A stretch of DNA of 9,323 nucleotides from NCBI GenBank assembly GCA_030679635.1, contig JAUXSZ010000237.1, positions 1-9,323 of the forward strand. The letters are read 5' to 3'. Both the position numbers and the translations under genes were made by a program. Below, in pieces: positions 1-7,088 of this stretch (position 1 is the first letter of the stretch; each line of letters opens with the position of its first letter). Under the pieces are notes generated by a model. The model saw only the letters and a program-made list of their open reading frames with translations, did not search any database and had not been told where the DNA came from. Source of the stretch: Sulfuricurvum sp. GTDB taxonomy: Bacteria; Campylobacterota; Campylobacteria; Campylobacterales; Sulfurimonadaceae.

Positions 1-1506
1 AAAGTGACCGCCGTTATTGATCCAACTTCGGTCATTCCTCTCAAAAAGGGGGTACAAGAATGGATCAAAGAGGTGATAAATCGTAAAAAGCTTCGCCTTG
101 GATTCATGATAGGGACAGCGGATGAAGAGCTTAATAAAGAGATTGTCCGCCTTCTGTCGACGATACAAAAAAAGGGCCCCCTTACAGATTCCTACCATTT
201 GCCGATTGCAAAATACTATCCTCCGGTCGAGGTTATTAATGATGCGGTGATATTACATTATAAAAAGCTCAATGAAAACAACAGCTACATTCAGGGAGTT
301 CAGCCGGGAGATCTGTTAATCGAGTATGTTTTTCCAAAACCTGGTCGTAATGGTCGCGGATTGGATGGAGCCCCTATCGTTATTCCCGAACCTACGGTTA
401 AATATGCCGGAGTTATTCAGATTGACGATGCCACCATTAACAGCACACAGGATGAAAACAGCATACGCTACTATGCCCTTGTCTCAGGTTTTGTGAAGCG
501 CGAAAAAGGGATTTTTTTAGTTGCGCAAGAATTGCATCTCGAATCGGTCAGCATGAAAAAGACAGGTTCAATCGAAGCGGGTACGGATAAGGAGATAACG
601 CTTACGGTACAACAGAAAAATTTAGGAGAAGATGCTATTGGCATCGGCGTTCACATTGACGTCCAAACCGTTGATATCAGCGGCACCGTAGGCGAAAATA
701 CCAAAATCACGGCATGCGATCTTAATATTGGTGCGCAAACGCACAAAAAGTCGATCATGGACGTTAGCGGAATCGCCAATATAAAGCTTCATCGGGGTAA
801 TTTAAAGGCGAAAGAGGCCAATATTGATGTCCTTGAAGGGGGCATAATAGAAGGGGATATCGTTAGGATCAAGAAAATGCTGGGGGGAGAGATTATCGCG
901 CGAAAAGTGTATGTTGACGTTCTCTACGCGCATAGCAAGATTATCGCTCTGGAGTCGATCGAGATTAATCATATCGAAGGGGAAGGGAACACGCTTGCAA
1001 TCGATCCTCATTCTATTTCAGTGTATCACGAAAAAATATCGGAATTGGTGGCCAAAGTTCAGGCCAAAGAACAACTCACGAGGGAGTATAAGAAAGAGTT
1101 GAGTATGAAACAGTCTGTATTTAAAGAGAAAAGTGCTCAGGCCAAACGAATTCAGCAGCGTATTATCGACGCAAAACAAAATGGACGAGAACCGCTGGAA
1201 ACGGACATTATGACTATTCAGCAGTACAGAGCTGAAGCCGGTAAACTTCAGCTCTATGCTGTAAAGATCGTGGAAGAGGAAAGCGCTTTGTCTCTCCTTC
1301 GTGAAAAGTTAGATAAATTATATGAGGCTGATTTACATGGAGTAATAACGTATCACGGTATATATCGGGGGAATAATCGTGTTGTGTTTATTGACCCAAG
1401 AACACGCCAAGAATATAGTATCTTTCCTGAGGGAAAAATTACCCATATTCGATTGGATCAAAGGGGAGAGGAGAAGGTGCTATTGCTGAATGCTGGAGGG
1501 GAGTAA
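1..1506 (+). CDS. FapA-like DUF342 family protein, 5'-truncated by window
   Basis: The reading frame is open from the first base, so the true start probably lies upstream; the GTG at position 4 has no visible ribosome site. Counting from that GTG there are 500 residues. Residues ~112-122 carry a Gly-rich PGRNGRGLDG segment typical of the FapA N-terminal domain. Residues ~180-345 are repetitive short beta-strands rich in Gly, Ile and Val, of the right-handed beta-helix type seen in DUF342. Residues ~342-443 form a charged helical region, probably a coiled coil, followed by a small beta-rich C-terminal domain. Members of this family are called flagellar assembly protein A or polymerase-like FapA; the biochemical role is poorly defined, with some linked to flagellar placement or cell-surface functions. 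There is no signal peptide or membrane helix in the visible part. It converges on moaA with only 5 bp between stop codons and has no evident link to nitrate respiration. The family call is fairly firm; the function is not. Confidence 0.8.
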   Translation, partial: KVTAVIDPTSVIPLKKGVQEWIKEVINRKKLRLGFMIGTADEELNKEIVRLLSTIQKKGPLTDSYHLPIAKYYPPVEVINDAVILHYKKLNENNSYIQGVQPGDLLIEYVFPKPGRNGRGLDGAPIVIPEPTVKYAGVIQIDDATINSTQDENSIRYYALVSGFVKREKGIFLVAQELHLESVSMKKTGSIEAGTDKEITLTVQQKNLGEDAIGIGVHIDVQTVDISGTVGENTKITACDLNIGAQTHKKSIMDVSGIANIKLHRGNLKAKEANIDVLEGGIIEGDIVRIKKMLGGEIIARKVYVDVLYAHSKIIALESIEINHIEGEGNTLAIDPHSISVYHEKISELVAKVQAKEQLTREYKKELSMKQSVFKEKSAQAKRIQQRIIDAKQNGREPLETDIMTIQQYRAEAGKLQLYAVKIVEEESALSLLREKLDKLYEADLHGVITYHGIYRGNNRVVFIDPRTRQEYSIFPEGKITHIRLDQRGEEKVLLLNAGGE

Positions 1507-1511
1507 ACGTT

Positions 1512-2477
1512 TCATCCCCCTGTCTGATAAAATGCCCTCAACGATACTTCACTATTTTCAATACCCCAGAGATTTTTTTCGGGCTTGTTGTTCACCACAT
1601 CCACTAATATTTTGGTGGCTTCTCTCTCGTTGCCTTTACGGATCGCCTCTTTGATATTTTTTGCCCCCACAAAATACAAACACCCGATTAAATCACCCTC
1701 AGCACTGAGTCGTAGACGATCGCACGTAGCGCAAAAATCATGACGATGGGGCTCGATGGTTCCGAAGCGATAGCCATGTGAGGTTTCGTACAGGTTGGCG
1801 GGGCCGCTTTTTTCATTGACGATAGGAAAGAAAGAGTGTGTTTTGGAAAGCTCTGAGAGTATCTCGTAGCTGGAGAGCCCTTTTATCCCATCCGAGGCGT
1901 GTGTGTTTTCCATGTATTCGATGTAGCGTATCTGTGCTCCGATATTTTTGGCATAGTCAAAAAGTGTACGGATCTCATGATCGTTGATCCCGCGTAAAAT
2001 GACGCTGTTGATTTTGACACTTAGCCCGGCCTTGATCGCAGATTCTATCCCTTTAAGGACGTGCTCGAGTACATCTTTTTGAGCAATATAGTGGAGGGTT
2101 TCTTTTTCCAATGAGTCCAAAGAGATATTGACCCGCTTGAGGCCTGCATACTTTAATTTTTCTGCCATTGCCGGAAGTAAAAAGCCGTTGGTAGTGAGGC
2201 CGATATCAACCTCTGGATCGTACGTATGAATCATGCGGATAAGGTCATCGAGATTTTCTCTCGTGGTGGGTTCACCACCCGTGATACGGATTTTTCGGAT
2301 GCCGTTATCGATACTGATTTTAATAAAGGCAAAGAGCTCTTCGTAGCTTAGGAGATTTTCTTTTGGGACCCAGCTAAACGGTTTTTCGCTCATGCAGTAG
2401 CGGCACCGAAAATTACATCGTTCGGTAACCGATACGCGCAGATAGCTCACCTCACGATGGTATTGATCTCGCAACAT
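1512..2477 (-). CDS. moaA: GTP 3',8-cyclase MoaA (molybdenum cofactor biosynthesis)
   Basis: This radical-SAM enzyme converts GTP to 3',8-cyclo-7,8-dihydro-GTP, the first step of molybdopterin synthesis in the cytoplasm. The N-terminal radical-SAM cluster motif CNFRCRYC is at residues 21-28 and the SAM-binding GGEP is at 67-70. The second, GTP-binding [4Fe-4S] site is C249-x2-C252-x13-C266. The protein ends in the conserved Gly-Gly tail that is required for activity in the family. Its 321 residues match usual MoaA length. The frame is open to an ATG at 2594, but the ATG at 2477 is preferred: it has AAGGA 7 nt upstream, gives the standard N-terminus, and clears the intergenic region that holds a Fnr-type box. 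It is divergent from the Crp/Fnr gene, and no other Moco genes are visible. Its product is needed for NapA, encoded nearby. It is probably activated by a Crp/Fnr protein through the box at 2533-2546. Confidence 0.95.
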   Translation of the reverse strand: MLRDQYHREVSYLRVSVTERCNFRCRYCMSEKPFSWVPKENLLSYEELFAFIKISIDNGIRKIRITGGEPTTRENLDDLIRMIHTYDPEVDIGLTTNGFLLPAMAEKLKYAGLKRVNISLDSLEKETLHYIAQKDVLEHVLKGIESAIKAGLSVKINSVILRGINDHEIRTLFDYAKNIGAQIRYIEYMENTHASDGIKGLSSYEILSELSKTHSFFPIVNEKSGPANLYETSHGYRFGTIEPHRHDFCATCDRLRLSAEGDLIGCLYFVGAKNIKEAIRKGNEREATKILVDVVNNKPEKNLWGIENSEVSLRAFYQTGG

Positions 2478-2484
2478 GACAAGT

Positions 2485-2489
2485 TCCTT
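2485..2489 (-). promoter_or_regulatory. Ribosome binding site of moaA
   Basis: On the minus strand this reads AAGGA, ending 7 nt before the ATG at 2477. It is the reason for choosing the shorter MoaA start over the in-frame ATG at 2594. Confidence 0.75.
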
Positions 2490-2497
2490 ATTTATGG

Positions 2498-2546
2498 ATG
2501 TCTTATGGTAACCTATGGTGTAAATTATTCTCTTGATGTGAATCAA
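2498..2546 (-). promoter_or_regulatory. Predicted activator-dependent promoter of moaA
   Basis: Reading on the minus strand, the Fnr-type palindrome (2533-2546) is followed 22 nt later by TACCAT at 2505-2510. This hexamer matches the -10 consensus TATAAT at 4 of 6 positions, including the first two and last two. The implied transcription start is near 2498, which places the palindrome centre at -41.5, the classical class II activator position. No good -35 hexamer is seen, as expected for an activator-dependent promoter. The 5' leader would be about 20 nt and holds the AAGGA site. The geometry is read directly from the sequence; function is inferred. Confidence 0.55.
2533..2546. promoter_or_regulatory. 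Fnr-type operator, TTGAT-N4-ATCAA
   Basis: The sequence TTGATGTGAATCAA is a perfect match to the canonical Fnr/Dnr half-sites, with both 5-bp arms exact and a 4-bp spacer. It lies in the 96-bp region between divergent moaA and the Crp/Fnr gene, 27 bp before the regulator's start codon and 55 bp before that of moaA. Toward moaA it sits in activator position. Toward the regulator gene it is too close to the start codon to activate a normal promoter and would more likely repress (autoregulation). A second site with the same architecture occurs upstream of napA. Confidence 0.75.
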
Positions 2547-2573
2547 ACGTTGAGGGGACTTCAAAGGGGAAAT

Positions 2574-3230
2574 ATGGCATTCATTTTGGAGCAATTGAGT
2601 TTTTTTGAAGGATGTGATCCTGAAAAGCTGACCCGTCTATCTACTAGTGCCAAGATCAAAACGTACGAAGCATCTGATGTGATGGTGTACGAAGAAGATG
2701 ATATTAATCGTGTCTATTTTCTTCTTGAAGGGGAAGTAAAGTTCTATAAAGTTGATCGGTTTGATGCGGAAGTTTTTCTCTATACGTTAAAAGATGAAGC
2801 GTTGCTGACCAATATCGGCTCGCTGAATTGTGATCGTATCAGCTGTTTTAGTAACATAGAATTTTTGGTCCAAAGTCGTGTGTTGTCGTGTGATTTGGAA
2901 ATCTTTAAAGAGGTGGTGAAAACCGATATTACTTTGCTCATTCATTTGGTCAACCTTCTCGCCGATCAAAAACAGCTTGTTGAGTGTACGATTAATATGG
3001 GGATGGTGTACGATGTCACGGCAAAAGTGGCGAAAATGCTCTACGATTATCTGAATCTCTACAACAGCTTGAAAAAACAAGAGATTTCTTATCGGCTCAA
3101 CATTCAGCCTGCCACCCTTTCGAGAGTATTGGCAAAATTTATCCGATTGGGACTGATTGCCGAATCGGATCACAAAACGGTCGTTTTGAAACGAGATGAA
3201 TTAACACGTTATTTTAAAGAGGGGGTTTAA
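2574..3230 (+). CDS. Crp/Fnr-family transcriptional regulator
   Basis: This is a predicted DNA-binding regulator of 218 residues, the usual Crp/Fnr length. Residues ~5-105 form the cyclic-nucleotide-type beta-roll sensor domain (start LSFFEGC; GE turn at 53-54). A long dimerisation helix follows at ~108-150, then a winged helix-turn-helix at ~168-205 with recognition helix PATLSRVLAKF (179-189). Compared with E. coli Fnr (VETISR), Ser and Arg are kept but Glu is replaced by Ala180. There is no N-terminal Fnr-type cysteine cluster: cysteines are at 14, 86, 91, 106 and 138. It is therefore unlikely to be a classical oxygen-sensing Fnr; Dnr, HcpR or NssR-like roles are possible but not proven. 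The frame is open from 2457, but the ATG at 2574 has AAGG 6 nt upstream and starts where family members do. It overlaps the next gene by 1 bp, so the two are probably co-translated. Likely targets are the palindromes upstream of moaA and napA. Confidence 0.9.
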   Translation: MAFILEQLSFFEGCDPEKLTRLSTSAKIKTYEASDVMVYEEDDINRVYFLLEGEVKFYKVDRFDAEVFLYTLKDEALLTNIGSLNCDRISCFSNIEFLVQSRVLSCDLEIFKEVVKTDITLLIHLVNLLADQKQLVECTINMGMVYDVTAKVAKMLYDYLNLYNSLKKQEISYRLNIQPATLSRVLAKFIRLGLIAESDHKTVVLKRDELTRYFKEGV

Positions 3231-4132
3231 TGCAATCCATTACAACCAAAGTACGGTGGATCGTCGCCATTTTGTCACTCAATCTCATTACCATTATTAT
3301 GGTCGATATTTGGCTCAATATGGATCAAAAATTTGATGCCAAAGTGATTAACATCGCCGGAAAACAGCGAATGCTCTCTCAGCGAACCGTTTTGGAACTG
3401 CATCGACTTCTCGTAGATGAGGAGGGTGCGTTTGAAAAGCTTCAATTGGCAAGAGAAGAGTTTGACCGTAATTTTAAGCAGCTCAGTACCGCGACATCGG
3501 AATATCGAGGCTTTTCAAATGAGGAAATCGAAAAAACAATGATGGAGGTTCATGCGCACTGGAATCGGATGGCGGGATTGATTGATCGCTATTTGCAGGG
3601 GGATCATAATTTGTATGATCTCAAAACCATTTATGACAACGGAGATAAAACCCTTGTCTTGATGAATCAAGCAGTATCGCAATACGAAGCCTACATGATG
3701 GAGAAACGTCTTTTGGCCTATCGTATTCAGATATTTTTAGCGCTGATCTCTTTGGGGGTTATCCTCTACATGGCGCGGACAACCTTGCAAATTCAGCGTA
3801 ATTTTAACCATTTTCTTGAACACTCTAGAACCCTCAGCGGTGAAAAAAACATTGAGGATAAAAGCGGCAATGAGCTCGACATTGCGTGTTCTCATATCGA
3901 ATATTTTTTACAGAATGTCGAAGAGGCGCTTCAAAGTGCTACCGATGCGGTGGAAAAAAGTGAGGTGGCAACATCCGGCCTGTATGCCGCTACGCCCGAA
4001 GCGAAAAACTTGCTGGATCAAAGCGAGGATGTGATGATCCAAGTGAGCGAAGAACTTCATCAAACCTCATTGAGACTGAAAAAATTAAAAAGTAATCTCG
4101 AAAAAGCCAACGCCCTGCGAAATCCTTTTTAG
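3230..4132 (+). CDS. Membrane protein with NarX/PilJ-type nitrate-sensor-like domain, no output module
   Basis: The 300-residue protein has a first membrane helix at ~8-28 and a periplasmic helical domain at ~30-162. A second membrane helix follows at ~165-182 and a cytoplasmic, mostly helical tail at 183-300. Just after the first helix comes INIAGKQRMLSQR (40-52), the P-box signature of the type IV pili methyl-accepting N-terminal family (PilJ-type). That family is related to the nitrate-binding ectodomain of NarX and NarQ. No histidine kinase, GGDEF, HAMP or clear methyl-accepting signalling domain follows. The tail carries heptad-like Leu/Lys spacing near its end and could be a coiled coil. 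The ATG overlaps the stop of the Crp/Fnr gene by 1 bp and has GAGG 7 nt upstream, so the two products are probably made together. The gene lies directly before the nap operon. A role in nitrate or nitrite sensing is inferred from the P-box and the context; the mechanism is unknown. Confidence 0.8.
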   Translation: MQSITTKVRWIVAILSLNLITIIMVDIWLNMDQKFDAKVINIAGKQRMLSQRTVLELHRLLVDEEGAFEKLQLAREEFDRNFKQLSTATSEYRGFSNEEIEKTMMEVHAHWNRMAGLIDRYLQGDHNLYDLKTIYDNGDKTLVLMNQAVSQYEAYMMEKRLLAYRIQIFLALISLGVILYMARTTLQIQRNFNHFLEHSRTLSGEKNIEDKSGNELDIACSHIEYFLQNVEEALQSATDAVEKSEVATSGLYAATPEAKNLLDQSEDVMIQVSEELHQTSLRLKKLKSNLEKANALRNPF

Positions 4133-4138
4133 GATTTC
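4119..4138 (+). terminator. Possible weak terminator hairpin over the sensor stop codon
   Basis: GAAATCC (4119-4125) pairs perfectly with GGATTTC (4132-4138) around a 6-nt loop, giving a 7-bp stem that includes the TAG stop. A pyrimidine-rich stretch follows, but not a clean run of T. It could reduce read-through from the regulator-sensor pair into nap. The stem is AT-rich and function is uncertain. Confidence 0.35.
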
Positions 4139-4152
4139 TATTCTCTCCTTTC

Positions 4153-4166
4153 TTGACCTAAGTCAA
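4153..4166. promoter_or_regulatory. Fnr/HcpR-type operator, TTGAC-N4-GTCAA
   Basis: TTGACCTAAGTCAA is a perfect inverted repeat with 5-bp arms and a 4-bp spacer, the architecture of Crp/Fnr-superfamily sites. It differs from the site near moaA only in the fifth base of each arm (C/G in place of T/A). It lies 22 nt before a consensus -10 element of napA. The local regulator gene is the obvious candidate to bind it, although a distant family member is possible. Confidence 0.75.
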
Positions 4167-4201
4167 AACCTTTCTCTTTCAATTTCTTTATAATATTTGA
4201 A
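4153..4201 (+). promoter_or_regulatory. Predicted nap operon promoter (class II activator geometry)
   Basis: A perfect TATAAT is at 4189-4194, giving a transcription start near 4201. The palindrome at 4153-4166 is then centred at exactly -41.5, where a class II Crp/Fnr activator contacts RNA polymerase. The expected -35 zone (about 4166-4171) has no consensus hexamer, which fits activator dependence. The leader to the napA ATG would be about 87 nt. The sequence match is direct; activity is inferred. Confidence 0.7.
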
Positions 4202-4237
4202 GTGCATGAGTTATATCATAGCATCAAGGTAACATTG

Positions 4238-4270
4238 GTTATTCATAAATAACTATGGATAACAGTTATT
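4238..4270 (+). promoter_or_regulatory. Leader inverted-repeat element upstream of napA
   Basis: GTTATT (4238-4243) pairs with AATAAC (4248-4253) across a 4-nt loop. The same AATAAC can instead pair with a second GTTATT at 4265-4270. The two stems are mutually exclusive, and the second ends 5 nt before the ribosome site. All stems are short and AT-rich. It could be an RNA switch, a further operator, or chance in AT-rich leader sequence. Confidence 0.3.
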
Positions 4271-4275
4271 CCACT

Positions 4276-4282
4276 AAGGAGG
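4276..4282 (+). promoter_or_regulatory. Strong ribosome binding site of napA
   Basis: AAGGAGG, a full Shine-Dalgarno match, ends 5 nt before the ATG at 4288. It decides this start over the in-frame ATG at 4255, which has no such site and would put extra residues ahead of the Tat signal. Confidence 0.85.
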
Positions 4283-4287
4283 CTTTT

Positions 4288-7077
4288 ATGTCATTGGATA
4301 GAAGAGAATTTTTAAAAAGCGCCGCAGCGGCATCCGCCGCAACGGCAATCGGCATGGCAGTTCCCGCTCACGTAGAAGCGGCAGCGGCTCAAGGTCAAGA
4401 AGGCTGGCGCTGGGATAAAGCGGCGTGTCGTTTTTGCGGAACGGGATGCGGAATTATGATGGCCACCAAAGATGACCGTATCGTTGCGGTCAAGGGTGAT
4501 CCGTTGGCTCCGGTAAATCGCGGGCTTAACTGTATCAAAGGGTATTTTAACGCTAAGATCATGTACGGTGCGGACCGCCTCTCTCAACCTCTTTTACGGA
4601 TGAATGCAAAAGGTGAATTTGATAAGCACGGAAAATTTCAAACCATTACGTGGAAGCGCGCCTTTGATGAGATGGAAAAACACATCAAATCAGCCCTCAA
4701 AGAAAAAGGGCCGACGGGTATCGCCATGTTCAGCTCAGGTCAGCAAACGGTTCCGGAGGGAATCGCGGCACTGAAACTGATGAAAGCGGGATTTCGTACC
4801 AACAACATCGATGCGAATGCGAGACACTGTATGGCGTCGGCGGTGACGGGATTTATGAACGTTTTCGGAGCCGATGAACCCTCGGGATGTTATGAAGACA
4901 TTGAGCTTGCCGAAACGATTGTTGCGTTTGGTTCGAATATGGCGGAGATGCATCCGATCCTCTGGTCGCGTGTGAGTGATCGCAAGCTGAGCAATCCGGA
5001 TAAGGTACAAGTGGTCGTTCTCTCGACGTACAAACACCGTACGATGGATCTCGCGGACGTCGAGATTATCTTTAAGCCTAACACCGATTTGGCAATCTGG
5101 AACTACATTGCCCGTGAAATTGTTTACAATCATCCCGAAGCGATGGATAAAGAGTTTTTGGATAAAAATATCGTCTTTGCAACGGGTCCCGTCGATATCG
5201 GATACGGATTGCGTGAAGAGATCAATCACCCTAAATACGGCAAAAAAGAGCTTGACACGGCTGCGAAACAAAAATCAAAAGTCCTTACCGCCGATGAAGG
5301 GGTGAGTTTGGGATATTTGGGCTACAAAGCGGGCGATACGCTCGAGATGAAAAGCACCATGGATCCGAACAAACACTGGAAAATTTCTTTTGAAGAGTTT
5401 AAAAAAGGGCTTGCTCCGTATACCTTGGATTATGTGGCTCATGTTGCCAAGGGTGATCCCGATGAGAGCATCGAAGATTTCAAAGCAAAACTACAAAAAA
5501 TGGCCGATCTCTATATCGAGAAAAAACGGAAATGCCTCACATTCTGGACGATGGGATTCAATCAGCATACCCGCGGAACGTGGGTCAATGAACAAGCCTA
5601 TATGGTGCACTTCTTGCTCGGGAAACAAGCGAAACCGGGTAACGGCGCATTTTCCCTCACCGGTCAGCCATCCGCCTGCGGAACGGCGCGTGAAGTAGGA
5701 ACCTTTACCCACCGTCTCCCTGCGGACATGGTGGTTACGAATCCTGCACATCGCAAACGATCTGAGGAGATTTGGACCGTTCCTCAAGGGACGATTAACC
5801 CGAAAGTAGGGGCGCATTTCACCCAGATCCACCGCGATCTCGAAGATGGAAAAATCAAATTTGCATGGGTAAGTGTCTGTAATCCGTACCAAGATACGGG
5901 AAATGCGGAACACTGGATCAAAGCCGCACGGGAAATGGATAATTTTATCGTCACCTCTGATGGGTATCCGGGGATTTCGGCCAAAGTCTCCGATTTGATT
6001 TTGCCAAGCGCGATGATGTATGAGAAATGGGGCGCGTACGGAAATGCGGAACGCCGTACACAGCACTGGCGTCAGCAAGTCACTCCGATGGGGGATGCGA
6101 TGTCCGATCTGTGGCAGTTTGTTGAGCTTGCCAAGCGTTTTACGATTAAAGAGGTATGGGGAGCGCAAAAAATCCCTGGACTTGAGGGGGGATTGCCGGA
6201 CGTCATGCCGCAGGCCAAAGCGATGGGGTATAAAGAGACTGATACCTTGTACGACGTGCTGTTCGCCAATAAGGGGGCCAAAACCTTCAAATGGCCGGAT
6301 CCAGTGGGCAAAGGGTTTCAAAACTCCGAAGTTGCAGGGGATAAGCGCCATGTGGTCGGAAGTGATGGAAAAGTATTTAACGGATACGGATTCTTCTTGC
6401 AAAAATATTTATGGGAAGAGTATCGTAAATTCGGGGACGGACATGGGCACGATTACGCCGATTTCGATACGTACCATAAAGTACGCGGTTTGAAATGGCC
6501 GGTTGTGGATGGCAAAGAGACTTTCTGGCGCTACAACGCGAAATACGATCCGTATGCGAAAAAGGCAAACAACGGAGCGTTCGCGTTCTACGGCCATGCG
6601 TTCAAAGAGATTCCTCAGGGAAATCTAAAAGGGGTTACGAATCCTGAGAAAGTTCACTTGGACAACAAGGCTAAAATCTTCTTCCGCCCCTATATGGAGC
6701 CGACGGAAGTTCCTGATAAAAACTACGACATCTGGTTGTGTACGGGTCGTGTGTTAGAGCACTGGCACAGCGGAACGATGACGATGCGTGTTCCTGAACT
6801 CTATCGCGCTGTTCCTGAAGCATTGTGCTACATGCACCCGGCAGATGCAGAGAAGCGTGGCGTAAAACGGGGTGAAATGGTGTGGGTAGAATCTCGACGG
6901 GGCAAAGTAAAAGCACACGTCGAAACACGGGGCCGTAACCGACCTCCGAGAGGATTGGTCTTCGTCCCATGGTTTGATGAAAAAGTATTCATCAATAAAG
7001 TGTGTCTGGATCATACCTGCCCGATTTCCAAGCAGATGGACCACAAAAAATGTGCGGTCAAAATCTATAAAGCGTAA
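4288..7077 (+). CDS. napA: Periplasmic nitrate reductase catalytic subunit NapA
   Basis: NapA reduces nitrate to nitrite in the periplasm using Mo-bis-MGD and one [4Fe-4S] cluster, with electrons from NapB. The 929-residue precursor begins with a twin-arginine signal (DRREFLK at 4-10, then an Ala-rich core and an AHVEA-type end near 31), so it is exported folded. The cluster ligands are Cys47, Cys50, Cys54 and Cys82, with the relay Lys84. The molybdenum ligand is Cys181 in the family motif ARHCMASAV. The length matches epsilonproteobacterial NapA, which is longer than the enterobacterial enzyme (about 830). A segment around residues 310-370 that includes a Lys-rich, Asp-rich stretch may be the family-specific insertion. 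It is the first gene of the nap operon, with 11 bp before napG. The NapD chaperone expected to handle its Tat signal is not in the window. No active-site residue appears lost. Confidence 0.98.
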   Translation: MSLDRREFLKSAAAASAATAIGMAVPAHVEAAAAQGQEGWRWDKAACRFCGTGCGIMMATKDDRIVAVKGDPLAPVNRGLNCIKGYFNAKIMYGADRLSQPLLRMNAKGEFDKHGKFQTITWKRAFDEMEKHIKSALKEKGPTGIAMFSSGQQTVPEGIAALKLMKAGFRTNNIDANARHCMASAVTGFMNVFGADEPSGCYEDIELAETIVAFGSNMAEMHPILWSRVSDRKLSNPDKVQVVVLSTYKHRTMDLADVEIIFKPNTDLAIWNYIAREIVYNHPEAMDKEFLDKNIVFATGPVDIGYGLREEINHPKYGKKELDTAAKQKSKVLTADEGVSLGYLGYKAGDTLEMKSTMDPNKHWKISFEEFKKGLAPYTLDYVAHVAKGDPDESIEDFKAKLQKMADLYIEKKRKCLTFWTMGFNQHTRGTWVNEQAYMVHFLLGKQAKPGNGAFSLTGQPSACGTAREVGTFTHRLPADMVVTNPAHRKRSEEIWTVPQGTINPKVGAHFTQIHRDLEDGKIKFAWVSVCNPYQDTGNAEHWIKAAREMDNFIVTSDGYPGISAKVSDLILPSAMMYEKWGAYGNAERRTQHWRQQVTPMGDAMSDLWQFVELAKRFTIKEVWGAQKIPGLEGGLPDVMPQAKAMGYKETDTLYDVLFANKGAKTFKWPDPVGKGFQNSEVAGDKRHVVGSDGKVFNGYGFFLQKYLWEEYRKFGDGHGHDYADFDTYHKVRGLKWPVVDGKETFWRYNAKYDPYAKKANNGAFAFYGHAFKEIPQGNLKGVTNPEKVHLDNKAKIFFRPYMEPTEVPDKNYDIWLCTGRVLEHWHSGTMTMRVPELYRAVPEALCYMHPADAEKRGVKRGEMVWVESRRGKVKAHVETRGRNRPPRGLVFVPWFDEKVFINKVCLDHTCPISKQMDHKKCAVKIYKA

Positions 7078-7088
7078 CGGAAAAGATC

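Noticed and set aside
1498..1519. GGGGA/TCCCC inverted repeat between convergent fapA-like gene and moaA as a bidirectional terminator
   Set aside because: The stem is only 5 bp with mismatches inside and no T-run on either side, so it is too weak to call.
2457..2573. Longer Crp/Fnr start at 2457
   Set aside because: It would overlap the moaA start and translate the operator region. The ATG at 2574 has a ribosome site and fits the family N-terminus.
2478..2594. Longer moaA start at the ATG at 2594
   Set aside because: It would add 39 residues unlike any MoaA N-terminus and run through the operator and into the regulator's coding region. The ATG at 2477 has a good ribosome site and the right length.
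4153..4158. TTGACC as a sigma-70 -35 box for napA
   Set aside because: It is 30 nt from the TATAAT, far beyond the usual 16-18 nt, and is better read as the left arm of the palindrome.
4255..4287. NapA starting at the ATG at 4255
   Set aside because: It has no ribosome site and places 11 unneeded residues before the Tat signal, whereas AAGGAGG precedes the ATG at 4288.
5491..6402. 303-codon open frame on the minus strand inside napA
   Set aside because: It lies opposite a strongly conserved coding region and shows no recognisable domain, so it is a shadow of napA codon use.
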